From UBA4644 sp964646225 (lineage in GTDB: Bacteria; Bacillota; Clostridia; Oscillospirales; Butyricicoccaceae): 64,000 nucleotides of DNA. Of the stretch, positions 56,303 to 64,000 are shown in pieces. Where the stretch lies: NCBI GenBank assembly GCA_964646225.1, contig CAZYAD010000001.1, positions 25,927 to 89,926 on the forward strand. The letters run 5' to 3'. The position numbers and the translations under genes were made by a program. A model generated the notes under the pieces. That model saw nothing but the letters and a program-made list of their open reading frames with translations, did not search any database and was not told the origin of the DNA. How positions within the stretch are numbered: the first letter of the stretch is position 1; every line of letters starts with the position of its first letter.

Positions 56303-57490
56303 ATGGAGCAGACCCGGCTTCGGGCCGAAAAAACCGGGCGGGAGGCCATGGCCGCGCTGGCCCGGCTGCGGGACGGCGACGCGGCGCTGCTGTATGCCTG
56401 CGCTGCCGGACAGGACGGCGGCTGCACCCTGGAGCAGGCGTCCCGGGAACTGGAAATGCCTCCCGAGCGGGTAAAAAAGGCCGCCCAGCTGCTGGTGGTC
56501 TATGGCCTGGCGGCCAACCGCACCACACCGCCGCCGCGGCAGGAAAACACCTATCCGGTGGCCGAGCTGACGCAGGCGCGGGAGGAGGATGCTGCCTTTT
56601 CCGGACTGTGCGATTATTTTGAGAGTCAGGTGGGGCGCTTCCTCAACCGGCGGGAGCTGGAGAGCCTGCTGAATGTGTATCAGGCGCTGGGACTGCCGCC
56701 GGAGGTGCTGGCGCTGCTGCTGGGCGACTGCGCCCAGCGGGGTCGGCTCACCGCCCGGGAGGTGGAGAAGCAGGCCTATCGCTGGTACGATCTGGGACTG
56801 GACAATTATGAGGCAGCCGCAGATTATCTGGCACGGCAGAAGGCGCGCCGCACCCGGGGCGCACAGGTGCTTTCGCTGCTGGGCATTCATGACCGTCTGC
56901 CCGGAGAGAGCGAGCAGAAATACATCGACCGGTGGGAGGAGATGGGCGTCCCGGAGGAACTTTTGCGGAAGGCCTATGATGCGACGCTGCTGGGGGCCGG
57001 GCGGCTGAGCTGGCCGTACCTCCACAAGGTGCTGTGCTCCTGGATGGAGCAGGGCTACCGCACGGCTGAGGCGGTGGATAACGGCGAGAAAAAGGCCCGT
57101 CCCCGGCCCGGACAGTCCGCCCAGGTGCGGGAGTCGGCCGAGAGCGTTATCCTGCGGGAGATGCAGGAAAAGCGGCAGAAGCGGGCGCTGGCGCTGGAGG
57201 AGCGCCGCAGCTGGCTGCGGCAGCAGTCGCCGGACTATGCCGAAAACGAAAGCGCCCTGCGGCTGTGCGCCTCCCGCATGGCGCGGGCCAAGCCTGCGGA
57301 AAAGGCCGGGCTGGCGCGGGAATATCAGGGCTATCTGGCGCGGCAGCAGACGCTGCTGCAGCAGCTGGGCAAGCCGGAGGACTGGCTGGCCGACCGGCCG
57401 GACTGTCCGCTGTGCGGCGATCGGGGCTATGTGGGGACACACAGATGCAGCTGTCTGACCAAGGCGCTGGAGGCCCGGGGACAGGTGTGA
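56303..57490 (+). CDS. DnaD-domain protein with a helicase-loader-like zinc-binding tail
   Basis: 395 aa. Residues 1-85 form a winged-helix-like N-domain and two DnaD repeats lie at about 95-175 and 190-270 (YFESQVGRFLNRRELESLLN; EKYIDRWEEMGVPEELLRKA-like). From about 285 the protein becomes a helical, Arg/Glu-rich stretch ending in C368-x2-C371-x10-C382-x-C384. This pattern resembles the N-terminal zinc domain of DnaC/DnaI-type loaders. The AAA+ ATPase expected after such a domain is absent; the frame stops 6 codons after LTKALE. A role in replication initiation is inferred. GGAGGGGG precedes the ATG. Confidence 0.8.
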   Translation: MEQTRLRAEKTGREAMAALARLRDGDAALLYACAAGQDGGCTLEQASRELEMPPERVKKAAQLLVVYGLAANRTTPPPRQENTYPVAELTQAREEDAAFSGLCDYFESQVGRFLNRRELESLLNVYQALGLPPEVLALLLGDCAQRGRLTAREVEKQAYRWYDLGLDNYEAAADYLARQKARRTRGAQVLSLLGIHDRLPGESEQKYIDRWEEMGVPEELLRKAYDATLLGAGRLSWPYLHKVLCSWMEQGYRTAEAVDNGEKKARPRPGQSAQVRESAESVILREMQEKRQKRALALEERRSWLRQQSPDYAENESALRLCASRMARAKPAEKAGLAREYQGYLARQQTLLQQLGKPEDWLADRPDCPLCGDRGYVGTHRCSCLTKALEARGQV

Positions 57491-57574
57491 GGCGCAGACA
57501 CCCGGCACCGGCGGAAACCGAGCTGCCTGCCGTGAAGCAGGCGCGGCGGGAAAAGGGCTTTTCTGACAAACGAA

Positions 57575-57607
57575 AATGCGTCCGGAGCGAAGGGCTCCGG
57601 ACGCATT
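57575..57607. terminator. Bidirectional terminator between the DnaD-like and 5'-nucleotidase genes
   Basis: AATGCGTCCGGAGC, 5-nt loop, GCTCCGGACGCATT. On the minus strand TTCGTTTG follows. Confidence 0.75.
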
Positions 57608-57629
57608 GCTGCTTTGCGGGCAGATTCCG

Positions 57630-59960
57630 TTATTCCTGGCAGAAACGGAAGAGCATGACGGCCAGCTGAGAGCGGGTGGCGCTGCCCTGGGGGGCCAGAC
57701 CGTTGCCGATGCCGGTAACGATGCCCTCGCCGCAGGCCCACTGGAAGGCGGAAATGGCGTATTCTGCAACCTCCAGAGCGTCCTCATAGGACAGAATGTT
57801 GGTGTCCTCGCCCACGGAGACATCCATGCTCTTGTACTGCGCGTAGCGGTACAGGATGGTGACGATCTCGGCACGGGTGATGGTGCGGTCACCGGCATAA
57901 GCGCCGGTGTCGTCGCCGGTGGTCAGTCCGACCTCAGCGGCCCAGTTGGCCGACAGGTCATACCAGGTGCCCACCACATCTGCAAAGGCGGAGCTGGCGG
58001 CGTCCACCGCCCAGGTCTCGCCCTCGGTGAGGACTGCAGCGGCCTCGGGAGTGGGCTTGCCCTCCAGATTCCACAGGGTGTGGAACACGGTGGCGCGGGT
58101 GACGGTGGCGTCGGGCTCAAAGCCCTTGCCGGTGCCGTTCATGATGTTGTTGGTCACTGCGTAGCGGACGGCCTCGGAATACCAGACGTTCCTATCCACA
58201 TCAGGATAGTCGCTGAGCACATCCGCCAGAAGGGTGATGCGGCCGGCGGGCTGGGCATAGCCGGTGACCACGCCGTTTTCAAAGGACTGGACATAATTGG
58301 CCAGAACCATATAGTCCTCCATCACATAGTCCAGCACATTGACGGCACCGTCAAACATATTGAAGCCGTCGCCCAGGTCGCGCAGGGTGTAGTTATAACC
58401 GGCCAGGTTGTACTTTGCGGTGAGATCCAGCGGCTCGTAAGCACCGGTCTCGCGGCTGAGAACCTGCACATCCTTCACGCGGTATTCGCCGGTGGGGCCG
58501 CCGGTCCAGACGCCCTTGTCATCCTTCTGAACGGTGGAGGGGATGGAGGTATCAATGGTATACTTCAGGCCGGAGACCTGGAGGAAGCCGCCGCACTCCT
58601 TGGTGCCTGCGGCGTTGGCATCCTTGGCACCCCACTCCAGAGCATCCAGCAGCTGCTGGCCGGTGATGGTCTGCAGGCAGGCCACATTGCCGAAGGTGTG
58701 GATATCCTTGCAGGTCTTGTAGGTGATATCGCCGGCGGGGATGGCCTTGTTGCGGACGCCGCCGCCGTTCATGATGGCGAAGTCCACATCCAGACCCATG
58801 CTGTCAAACAGATAATACAGGGCATCGGCGGCAAAGTCGCCGGTGTTAGTCTCCTGCTTGCGCACCAGACGGTTGCCCTCGGCATCGTAGTTGTCCAGAG
58901 GAGCCTCCAACTTGCCGATGACCTGGCCCAGTTCGGCGTCCAGCTTGGCGATCCAGGCATCCTGCAGGGCCTTGACGGTCTCGTCAGAGCCTTCGTACTC
59001 GGTGACCAGTCGGGTCTGGATGCCCTCTGCGGTGATGGTCATCTGACCGATGGCGCCGTAGTATTCGCCGGTCTGGGTCAGAACCACGGTCTTGCCGACC
59101 TTGTCCAGGACCTCCTTGTGCTCCACGGTGGAGTGGGAGTGGCCGTCGATAAAGGCATCCAGGCCGGTGGTGTTGGCGATGACATCCTCGGAATTCCAGG
59201 GATCGGAGGCGGGATCATCGCCCAGATGGCCCAGAGCGATGACATAATCGGCCTCGGCAGCGGCCTTGTCGATGGCAGCCTGCACGGCGGCGTACAGCGC
59301 CGCGCCGTCGGTACCGCCGGCAATGCCGTAGATGTATTCGCCGGCCTCATTCTGGAAGTAGGCGGGGGTGGACTTGGTGAAGGATTCGGGGGTGGTGATG
59401 CCCACGAAGGCGACCTTCACGCCGCCAAGCTCGAACACCTGATAGGCGTTGAGCACGGGGTCGCCGGCAACGCCGGCCTTCTCATGGTAGAAGTTGCAGG
59501 ACACATAGGGGAACTCTGCCCACTGGATGGCGTTCATGCAGCCGTCCATGCCGTAATCGAACTCGTGATTGCCCAGAGTGGCCAGATCATAGCCTGCGGC
59601 ATTCATCAGGCTGATGATGGTCTTTCCCTTGTCCATGGAGCCGAAGGCGGTACCCTGGATATGGTCGCCGGCATCCACCAGCAGGACGCTCTGTCCGGCT
59701 TCGGTGAGCTCTTTTTTCATGGCAGCCACCGAGGCATAGCTCAGGCCCTTGTTGATGTAGGTATGGACATCGTTGGTGTACAGGATCGTGACTGCACCGG
59801 AGGCCGCGGCTTCCGGCGGATCCTGAACGGCGGTATCCGCGGCGGGCATATTGGGCGCGGAGATCAGGACTGGTTCTTCGGCAAACGCGCCGACGCTGAA
59901 CAGGGAAAGCAGCATCGACAGCGAGAGCAGAAGCGCGAACAGCTTGCGGGAATTACGCAT
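57630..59960 (-). CDS. Secreted 5'-nucleotidase/2',3'-cyclic phosphodiesterase with SLH domains
   Basis: 776 aa. A Sec signal peptide (MRNSRKLFALLLSLSMLLSL, cleavage near AFA) leads to a metallophosphatase domain (ILYTNDVHTY; VDAGDHIQG; LGNHEFDYG; DGHSHSTVEH). A 5'-nucleotidase C-terminal domain follows (about 375-575, NGGGVRNKAI). Three SLH repeats at about 590-776 (WYSEAVRYAVTNNIMNGTGK; ITRAEIVTILYRYA) anchor it to the cell wall. It would salvage extracellular nucleotides. SLH repeats imply a pyruvylated secondary wall polymer in this organism. Confidence 0.92.
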   Translation of the reverse strand: MRNSRKLFALLLSLSMLLSLFSVGAFAEEPVLISAPNMPAADTAVQDPPEAAASGAVTILYTNDVHTYINKGLSYASVAAMKKELTEAGQSVLLVDAGDHIQGTAFGSMDKGKTIISLMNAAGYDLATLGNHEFDYGMDGCMNAIQWAEFPYVSCNFYHEKAGVAGDPVLNAYQVFELGGVKVAFVGITTPESFTKSTPAYFQNEAGEYIYGIAGGTDGAALYAAVQAAIDKAAAEADYVIALGHLGDDPASDPWNSEDVIANTTGLDAFIDGHSHSTVEHKEVLDKVGKTVVLTQTGEYYGAIGQMTITAEGIQTRLVTEYEGSDETVKALQDAWIAKLDAELGQVIGKLEAPLDNYDAEGNRLVRKQETNTGDFAADALYYLFDSMGLDVDFAIMNGGGVRNKAIPAGDITYKTCKDIHTFGNVACLQTITGQQLLDALEWGAKDANAAGTKECGGFLQVSGLKYTIDTSIPSTVQKDDKGVWTGGPTGEYRVKDVQVLSRETGAYEPLDLTAKYNLAGYNYTLRDLGDGFNMFDGAVNVLDYVMEDYMVLANYVQSFENGVVTGYAQPAGRITLLADVLSDYPDVDRNVWYSEAVRYAVTNNIMNGTGKGFEPDATVTRATVFHTLWNLEGKPTPEAAAVLTEGETWAVDAASSAFADVVGTWYDLSANWAAEVGLTTGDDTGAYAGDRTITRAEIVTILYRYAQYKSMDVSVGEDTNILSYEDALEVAEYAISAFQWACGEGIVTGIGNGLAPQGSATRSQLAVMLFRFCQE

Positions 59961-60121
59961 GGGACATCTCTCTCTTTCTGTATAAAATTTTGTGTTTTCA
60001 CCCAAAGGTGGAGACACAGCTTTATTATAAACCATAACGGAAGAAAAAGGAAGAGCAGGAAGAAGAAAAAACGGATAAATTTTCAGCAAAAATTTTGGCG
60101 GGGATTTCGGCCTGTTTTGGC

Positions 60122-60149
60122 TTGTAAATGGCGGGGATTATGGTAAAAT
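60122..60149 (+). promoter_or_regulatory. Sigma-A promoter for the DUF1846 gene
   Basis: TTGTAA (60122-60127), 16-nt spacer, TAAAAT (60144-60149). Confidence 0.6.
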
Positions 60150-60205
60150 GATATGTTGTTAGAGCTTAAAGATCGCATGGAAATACGGAAAAAGGGGAAC
60201 GAGTC

Positions 60206-61690
60206 ATGAATAAGATCGGGTTTGACAATCAGCTGTATATCGAAAAGCAGTCTGCCGAGATCCGCAAGCGCATCCAGGCACTGGGGGGCAAGCTGTATCT
60301 GGAGTTCGGCGGCAAGCTGTTCGATGATTTTCACGCCTCACGGGTGCTGCCGGGCTTTGCGCCGGACAGCAAGATCCAGATGCTCAAGGCGCTGTCCGAC
60401 AAGGCGGAGATCCTCATTGCCATCAATGCCGGGGATATCGTCAAGAACAAGATCCGGGGGGATCTGGGCATTACCTACGATCAGGATGTGCTGCGGCTGA
60501 TCGATGCCTTCCGGGAGTTTGGGCTGTTTGTCAGCAGCGTGGTCATCACCTGCTACACCGGTCAGCCGGCGGTGGAGGCCTTTCAGCAGAAGCTGGAGAA
60601 GCTGGGGCTGCGGGTATACCGCCATTATCCCATCGACGGGTATCCCTCCAATGTGCCCATGATCGTCAGCGAAAATGGCTTTGGCAAAAATGAATATGTG
60701 GAGACCCAGCGGCCGCTGGTGGTGGTCACCGCTCCGGGGCCCGGCTCCGGAAAGCTGGCGGTGTGCCTTTCTCAGCTGTATCATGAAAATCTCCACGGGA
60801 TCCATGCCGGCTACGCCAAGTTCGAGACCTTCCCCATCTGGAATCTGCCGCTGAAGCATCCGGTCAATCTGGCCTATGAGGCGGCCACTGCCGACCTGAA
60901 CGATGTGAACATGATCGACCCCTATCATCTGGAGACCTATGGCATCACCACCGTGAACTACAACCGGGATGTGGAGGCCTTCCCGGTGCTCAACGCCGTG
61001 TTTGAAAAGATCTCCGGCCAGAGCCCCTATCATTCTCCCACCGACATGGGGGTCAACATGGCGGGCTATGCCATCGTGGACGATGATATCTGCCGTCAGG
61101 CTTCCAAGGCTGAGATCATCCGCCGCTACTATGCCGCACGGTGCGATCTTCGCCGGGGTACCGGCTCCGAGGCTGCCGTGGAGAAGATCGAGCTGCTGAT
61201 GCGGCAGATCGGTATCGGCATTGAGGATCGGCCCGCCGTGGCCGCCGCTCAGGCCCGTGCCGAGGAGACCGGCCGGCCGGCGGTGTCCATTCAGCTTCCC
61301 GATGGGCGGCTGGTGACCGGACGCACCTCCGATCTGCTGGGGCCCTCTGCCGCCGCGCTGCTCAACGCTGTCAAGAGCATCTGCAATATGCCCCGGGAGA
61401 GCAATCTCATCGCCCGCAGCGTCATTGAGCCCATTCAGAAGCTGAAGGTGGGCATTCTGGGCAATCACAACCCCCGGCTGCACTCCGACGAGGTGCTGGT
61501 GGCCCTGTCCATCAGCGCGGCCATGAGCGGAGAGGCCGAACGGGCGGTGAAGCATCTGGTGGATCTCCGCGGATGCGAGGCCCATTCCACCGTCATCCTC
61601 TCGCAGGTGGATGCCGATATTTACCGCAAGCTAGGCATCAATCTCACCTGTGAGCCCAACTATCAGACCAAGCGGCTGTATCATCGCTGA
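60206..61690 (+). CDS. DUF1846 family protein
   Basis: 494 aa, cytosolic. Conserved blocks are GKLYLEFGGKLFDDFHASRV, AINAGDIVKNKIRGDLGITY, TAPGPGSGKLAVCLSQLYHE (P-loop-like) and NVNMIDPYHLETYG-type. The family is structurally characterised as a hexamer but has no proven function. Length is standard. AAAAGGGGAACG precedes the ATG. Single gene with its own promoter and terminator. Confidence 0.93.
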   Translation: MNKIGFDNQLYIEKQSAEIRKRIQALGGKLYLEFGGKLFDDFHASRVLPGFAPDSKIQMLKALSDKAEILIAINAGDIVKNKIRGDLGITYDQDVLRLIDAFREFGLFVSSVVITCYTGQPAVEAFQQKLEKLGLRVYRHYPIDGYPSNVPMIVSENGFGKNEYVETQRPLVVVTAPGPGSGKLAVCLSQLYHENLHGIHAGYAKFETFPIWNLPLKHPVNLAYEAATADLNDVNMIDPYHLETYGITTVNYNRDVEAFPVLNAVFEKISGQSPYHSPTDMGVNMAGYAIVDDDICRQASKAEIIRRYYAARCDLRRGTGSEAAVEKIELLMRQIGIGIEDRPAVAAAQARAEETGRPAVSIQLPDGRLVTGRTSDLLGPSAAALLNAVKSICNMPRESNLIARSVIEPIQKLKVGILGNHNPRLHSDEVLVALSISAAMSGEAERAVKHLVDLRGCEAHSTVILSQVDADIYRKLGINLTCEPNYQTKRLYHR

Positions 61691-61701
61691 CCGAAATGCA
61701 A

Positions 61702-61742
61702 AACGACCTGTTCCCATAAAGCTGGGAACAGGTCGTTCTTTC
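61702..61742 (+). terminator. Terminator after the DUF1846 gene
   Basis: AACGACCTGTTCCC, 8-nt loop, GGGAACAGGTCGTT, then CTTTC. Confidence 0.75.
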
Positions 61743-61751
61743 TGCGAAGGG

Positions 61752-61991
61752 TCATGCTGCCGGGCGCAGGACGGTCTGAGGCGCGGCGGCTGCGGAAGCG
61801 GCGGTCTGCCGGGCGTTCCGGCACTTCCGCCGGGGACGGGTGAACATATCTCCCAGCAAAATCAGCCCCACTGACAGGGCGCACAGCACGAACAGAAGGG
61901 GCAGGCCGATCCGGCCGCCGTCCGAGGCCATGGCCAAAAGCAGCAGCGACAGCGTGCCTGCGGCCTCCATGCGTTTTCCGTGTTTTTTCAT
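61752..61991 (-). CDS. Small membrane protein behind SOS-like operators
   Basis: 79 aa. A short basic start (MKKHGKRME) is followed by one long or two short hydrophobic segments (GTLSLLLLAMA; IGLPLLFVLCALSVGLILLG) and a basic then Ala-rich tail (RPRRKCRNARQTAASAAAAP). The ATG 8 nt after AGGAGG was chosen over an ATG two codons earlier. No family is recognised. The promoter carries three near-matches to the LexA/DinR box, so DNA-damage induction is likely; comparison to the SOS division inhibitor YneA is by analogy only, since no LysM domain is present. Confidence 0.6.
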   Translation of the reverse strand: MKKHGKRMEAAGTLSLLLLAMASDGGRIGLPLLFVLCALSVGLILLGDMFTRPRRKCRNARQTAASAAAAPQTVLRPAA

Positions 61992-62008
61992 ATCCATGCC
62001 CTCCTGAC

Positions 62009-62072
62009 GAACATCTGTTTTCTTTCTGCCTCCAATATAGCACATCTGTTCGGCGAATGCAAACATTTGTTC
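62009..62072 (-). promoter_or_regulatory. Promoter with three LexA/DinR-like boxes
   Basis: -35 TTGCAT (62057-62062), 17-nt spacer, -10 TATATT (62034-62039). Boxes of the GAACN4GTTC type, each with one mismatch, lie at 62009-62020 (GAACATCTGTTT), 62040-62051 (GCACATCTGTTC) and 62061-62072 (AAACATTTGTTC): downstream of the start, in the spacer, and over the -35. Confidence 0.6.
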
Positions 62073-62170
62073 GGAAAAAATTCCACAAAATTTGCATTCC
62101 TTTTTTGTGCAGCTTGTGGTAAACTGTAGGAAATCGCGGGACCGTGCTGCGGTCGAAAGGAGAAACAGCT

Positions 62171-62935
62171 ATGAATACAGCCATCATTACCGGCGCTTCC
62201 TCGGGAATGGGCCGTGAATTTGTCAAAATGACCGCCGCCCGGGGGGATATCCAGGAGATCTGGGTCATCGCCCGGCGGGAGGAGCGCCTTCGCCAGCTGG
62301 AGCAGGAGGTTTCGGTGCCGCTGCACATCCTGCCGCTGGATCTGCTGAAGCCCGAAAGCTTTGAACGCTTTCAGGCGGAGCTGGAGGCCCGTCGCCCCAG
62401 GGTCACCTTTCTGGTCAACGCCAGCGGTTTTGGCCGGTTCGGCAGCAACGAGCAGATCCCATTGCAGGACGATCTGGATATGATCGACCTGAACTGCAAG
62501 GCCATGGTAAATATCACCAAGCGCACGCTGCCGTTTATGCCGGAGGGCAGCCGCATTTTGCAGGTGGACTCTCTTTCGGCCTTTCAGCCGGTGCCCTATC
62601 TGGGGATCTATGCCGCCAGCAAGGCCTTTGTCCTCAGCTATGCCCGCAGCCTGAACGCCGAGCTGCAGCAGCGGGGGATCCGGGTGACGGCCTTTTGCCC
62701 CGGGTGGGTGAAGACTGATTTTTTTGTGGGGGCGGAACGCACCTCAAAGGATGCCGTCACCTATTTCAACAAGCTGTTTACCGCCCGGGAGGTGGTGGCC
62801 GCCGCCATGCGGGCCTCGCAAAAGGGGCGGGAGGTCTGTGTTCCCGGCTGGAGCATCCGCTTGCAGGTGCTGGCCACCAAGCTGCTGCCCCACAGCCTGG
62901 TGATGAAGATATGGATGAAGCAGCAGAAGCACTGA
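62171..62935 (+). CDS. Short-chain dehydrogenase/reductase family protein
   Basis: 254 aa. NAD(P)-binding TGASSGMGREF (TGxxxGxG, 9-19), NASGFGRFG, catalytic Ser in LQVDSLSAFQP, and Y-x3-K in YAASKAFVLSYARS. The substrate is unknown. AAAGGAG precedes the ATG. It is divergent from the SOS-like small gene and shares its 179-bp upstream gap, so the same boxes could affect it. Confidence 0.9.
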   Translation: MNTAIITGASSGMGREFVKMTAARGDIQEIWVIARREERLRQLEQEVSVPLHILPLDLLKPESFERFQAELEARRPRVTFLVNASGFGRFGSNEQIPLQDDLDMIDLNCKAMVNITKRTLPFMPEGSRILQVDSLSAFQPVPYLGIYAASKAFVLSYARSLNAELQQRGIRVTAFCPGWVKTDFFVGAERTSKDAVTYFNKLFTAREVVAAAMRASQKGREVCVPGWSIRLQVLATKLLPHSLVMKIWMKQQKH

Positions 62936-62972
62936 GAGCTGCGGATATCTGCGAAAAAAATTGAAAAACTGC

Positions 62973-63001
62973 TTGACAAACCGGGGGACTGCGTGTAATA
63001 T
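62973..63001 (+). promoter_or_regulatory. Sigma-A promoter for rpsF-ssb-rpsR
   Basis: TTGACA (62973-62978), 17-nt spacer, TAATAT (62996-63001). Confidence 0.75.
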
Positions 63002-63016
63002 CTATATGTTATCCTT

Positions 63017-63035
63017 GCCTGTCTATGGAACAGGC
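63017..63035 (+). promoter_or_regulatory. Small hairpin in the rpsF leader
   Basis: GCCTGT/ACAGGC with a 7-nt loop, just upstream of the rpsF ribosome site. It is at the position where an S6:S18-binding autoregulatory element is found in other bacteria; a match to that motif was not established. Confidence 0.3.
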
Positions 63036-63063
63036 CAAATGTCCAAAAGGAGGTGCAAAGAAA

Positions 63064-63363
63064 ATGCCCAAAACTACCGGTAAGTATGAGACGATCTTTA
63101 TCGTCAACGCTACCCTGACCGAGGAGGCCATCAAGGGTCTGGTGGAGAAGTTCACCACGCTGATCGCTGACAACGGCGAGATCGTCAAGGTCGAGGAGTG
63201 GGGCAAGCGCCGCATGGCTTATGCCATCGACGATATGCCCGAGGGTTACTACACCCTGGTCGAGTTTGACTGCAAGCCCGACTTCCCCGCTGAGCTGGAT
63301 CGTATCTACAAGATTACGGACGGTATCATCCGCTCCATCATCGTTGCGAAGGATAAGGAATAA
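63064..63363 (+). CDS. rpsF: 30S ribosomal protein S6
   Basis: 99 aa: KYETIFIVNATLTEEAIKGL, then WGKRRMAYAIDDMPEGYYTL and IYKITDGIIRSIIVAKDKE, the standard S6 fold. AAAGGAGGTG lies 11 nt before the ATG. First gene of rpsF-ssb-rpsR. Confidence 0.97.
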   Translation: MPKTTGKYETIFIVNATLTEEAIKGLVEKFTTLIADNGEIVKVEEWGKRRMAYAIDDMPEGYYTLVEFDCKPDFPAELDRIYKITDGIIRSIIVAKDKE

Positions 63364-63378
63364 GAGGGGGGTACAGCC

Positions 63379-63813
63379 ATGCTGAACAAAGCCGTCCTCA
63401 TGGGCCGCCTGGTGGCGGATCCTGAGCTTCGCCGGACCCAGAATAGCAATTCTGTCACATCCTTTACCCTTGCCGTAAACCGCAGTTTTGCCCGCCAGGG
63501 CGAACAGCCGCAGACCGACTTCATTGATGTGGTCGCCTGGGGCAAGACTGCTGAGTTTGTCAGCCGGTATTTCGTCAAGGGCCAGCTCGTTGCCGTCTGC
63601 GGACGCATCCAGACCCGTAACTGGGAGGACAAGCAGGGCAACAAGCGCAAATCTGTGGAAGTCGTTGCTGAAGAAGTACATTTTGCCGAGCCCAAGCGGG
63701 ACGGCCAGCCCAGGAGCGAAGCGCCCCGGGGCGGGGAGTTTGATCCCATGGCCGGTCTGGGCGGAAACGCCTTTGCCGCGCTGCCCGGCGATGATAACGA
63801 CCTTCCCTTCTAA
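63379..63813 (+). CDS. ssb: Single-stranded DNA-binding protein
   Basis: 144 aa. OB-fold (1-105): MLNKAVLMGRLVADPELRRT, DFIDVVAWGKTAEFV and GRIQTRNWEDKQGNKR. A short linker and the acidic tip DDNDLPF follow, the last used to recruit partner proteins. It lies 15 nt after rpsF and is followed by rpsR. Confidence 0.97.
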   Translation: MLNKAVLMGRLVADPELRRTQNSNSVTSFTLAVNRSFARQGEQPQTDFIDVVAWGKTAEFVSRYFVKGQLVAVCGRIQTRNWEDKQGNKRKSVEVVAEEVHFAEPKRDGQPRSEAPRGGEFDPMAGLGGNAFAALPGDDNDLPF

Positions 63814-63837
63814 CTTTTTCAGAAGGAGGATACGATC

Positions 63838-64000
63838 ATGGAAAGAGAAAACAGACCCGAGCGCCCCGCCCGCGACAATCGTCGCCGCCGGAAGGTTTGC
63901 CAGTTCTGCGTGGATAAAGTCGCTTACATCGACTTCAAGGATACCGCCAAGCTGCGGAAGTATACTTCCGATCGCGGCAAGATCCTGCCCCGCCGTATGA
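63838..64000 (+). CDS. rpsR: 30S ribosomal protein S18 (partial, runs off the window)
   Basis: The first 54 codons are visible: RRRRKVCQFCVDKVAYIDFK with the CxxC pair, then DTAKLRKYTSDRGKILPRR. Third gene of the rpsF-ssb-rpsR operon; AGAAGGAGG precedes the ATG. Confidence 0.95.
   Translation, partial: MERENRPERPARDNRRRRKVCQFCVDKVAYIDFKDTAKLRKYTSDRGKILPRRM

Noticed and set aside
57576..60146. 856-codon plus-strand open frame opposite the 5'-nucleotidase gene
   Set aside because: Repetitive Gly/Ile/Val shadow; the opposite strand encodes a signal peptide, phosphatase motifs and SLH repeats.

Overview
The window is GC-rich (about 60-62 % by eye), densely coded bacterial DNA with strong AGGAGG-type Shine-Dalgarno sites and consensus sigma-A promoters. 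It carries sporulation genes: spoIIE, spmA/spmB, an AbrB/SpoVT-type regulator, a sigma-H-like factor, a YlmC/YmxH protein and the spoIIIJ/jag pair. It also has Firmicutes operons (rpmH-rnpA-yidD-yidC-jag, rpsB-tsf, rpsF-ssb-rpsR, glmU-prs-pth-mfd). Together these suggest a spore-forming, anaerobic, high-GC Clostridia member, probably Oscillospiraceae (Flavonifractor/Lawsonibacter-like). The family placement is inference; no rRNA, tRNA or CRISPR array was seen.

Layout. 1-2.3 kb: end of a chromate-transporter gene, mutY, and a divergent YitT membrane protein. 2.3-2.65 kb: an unusual mosaic of six hairpins bounded by 49-bp direct repeats. 2.6-5 kb: tsf, rpsB, ymxH. 5-10 kb: asnA, spoIIE, an MFS sugar transporter. 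10-15 kb: rarA, a CmpB-type membrane protein, cardiolipin synthase, a YpsA-like SLOG protein. 15-19.6 kb: htrA, an AT-rich island with orphan or decayed genes, a TetR regulator, and a graveyard of a drug-efflux ABC cassette. 19.7-21.5 kb: a two-gene operon encoding a Card1/Can2-like CARF-nuclease and an unknown partner, away from any CRISPR locus. 21.6-28 kb: abrB-like gene, spmAB, tspO, rqcH-trmK, small redox and zinc proteins, a sigma-H-like factor and an Lrp regulator. 28-30.6 kb: jag, yidC, yidD, rnpA, rpmH. 30.8-37.4 kb: two-component system and a surface-polymer locus (O-antigen-ligase-like, MurJ, DUF5693). 37.5-40.8 kb: ribbon-helix-helix protein and clpB. 40.9-47.3 kb: frameshifted lipoprotein, cupin, nitroreductase, ruvX, an uncharacterised trio (P-loop/AlaRS-SAD protein, DUF3842, cytosolic serine hydrolase), ispE and a PHP phosphatase. 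47.4-56.1 kb: prsA-like gene, mfd, amidohydrolase, pth, prs and a reduced glmU. 56.3-64 kb: a DnaD protein with a helicase-loader-like zinc tail, an SLH-anchored 5'-nucleotidase, DUF1846, a small membrane protein behind SOS-like boxes, an SDR enzyme, rpsF, ssb and the start of rpsR.

How the parts connect. Several genes belong to one developmental circuit. The AbrB-like and sigma-H-like promoters each have a Spo0A-box sequence just upstream of the -35, and spmAB, spoIIE, yidC/jag and ymxH act in spore formation. Envelope work is the second theme (cls, murJ, DUF5693, O-antigen ligase, htrA, prsA, ispE, glmU). The htrA promoter carries two 16-bp repeats phased by 22 bp, as expected for an OmpR-type response regulator.

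Least conventional items: the CRISPR-less Card1-like operon, the DnaD/loader-tail protein without an ATPase, GlmU lacking its uridylyltransferase signature, the SOS-like small membrane protein, the serine hydrolase-DUF3842-P-loop/SAD trio, a probable ATT start on pth, and the hairpin mosaic.
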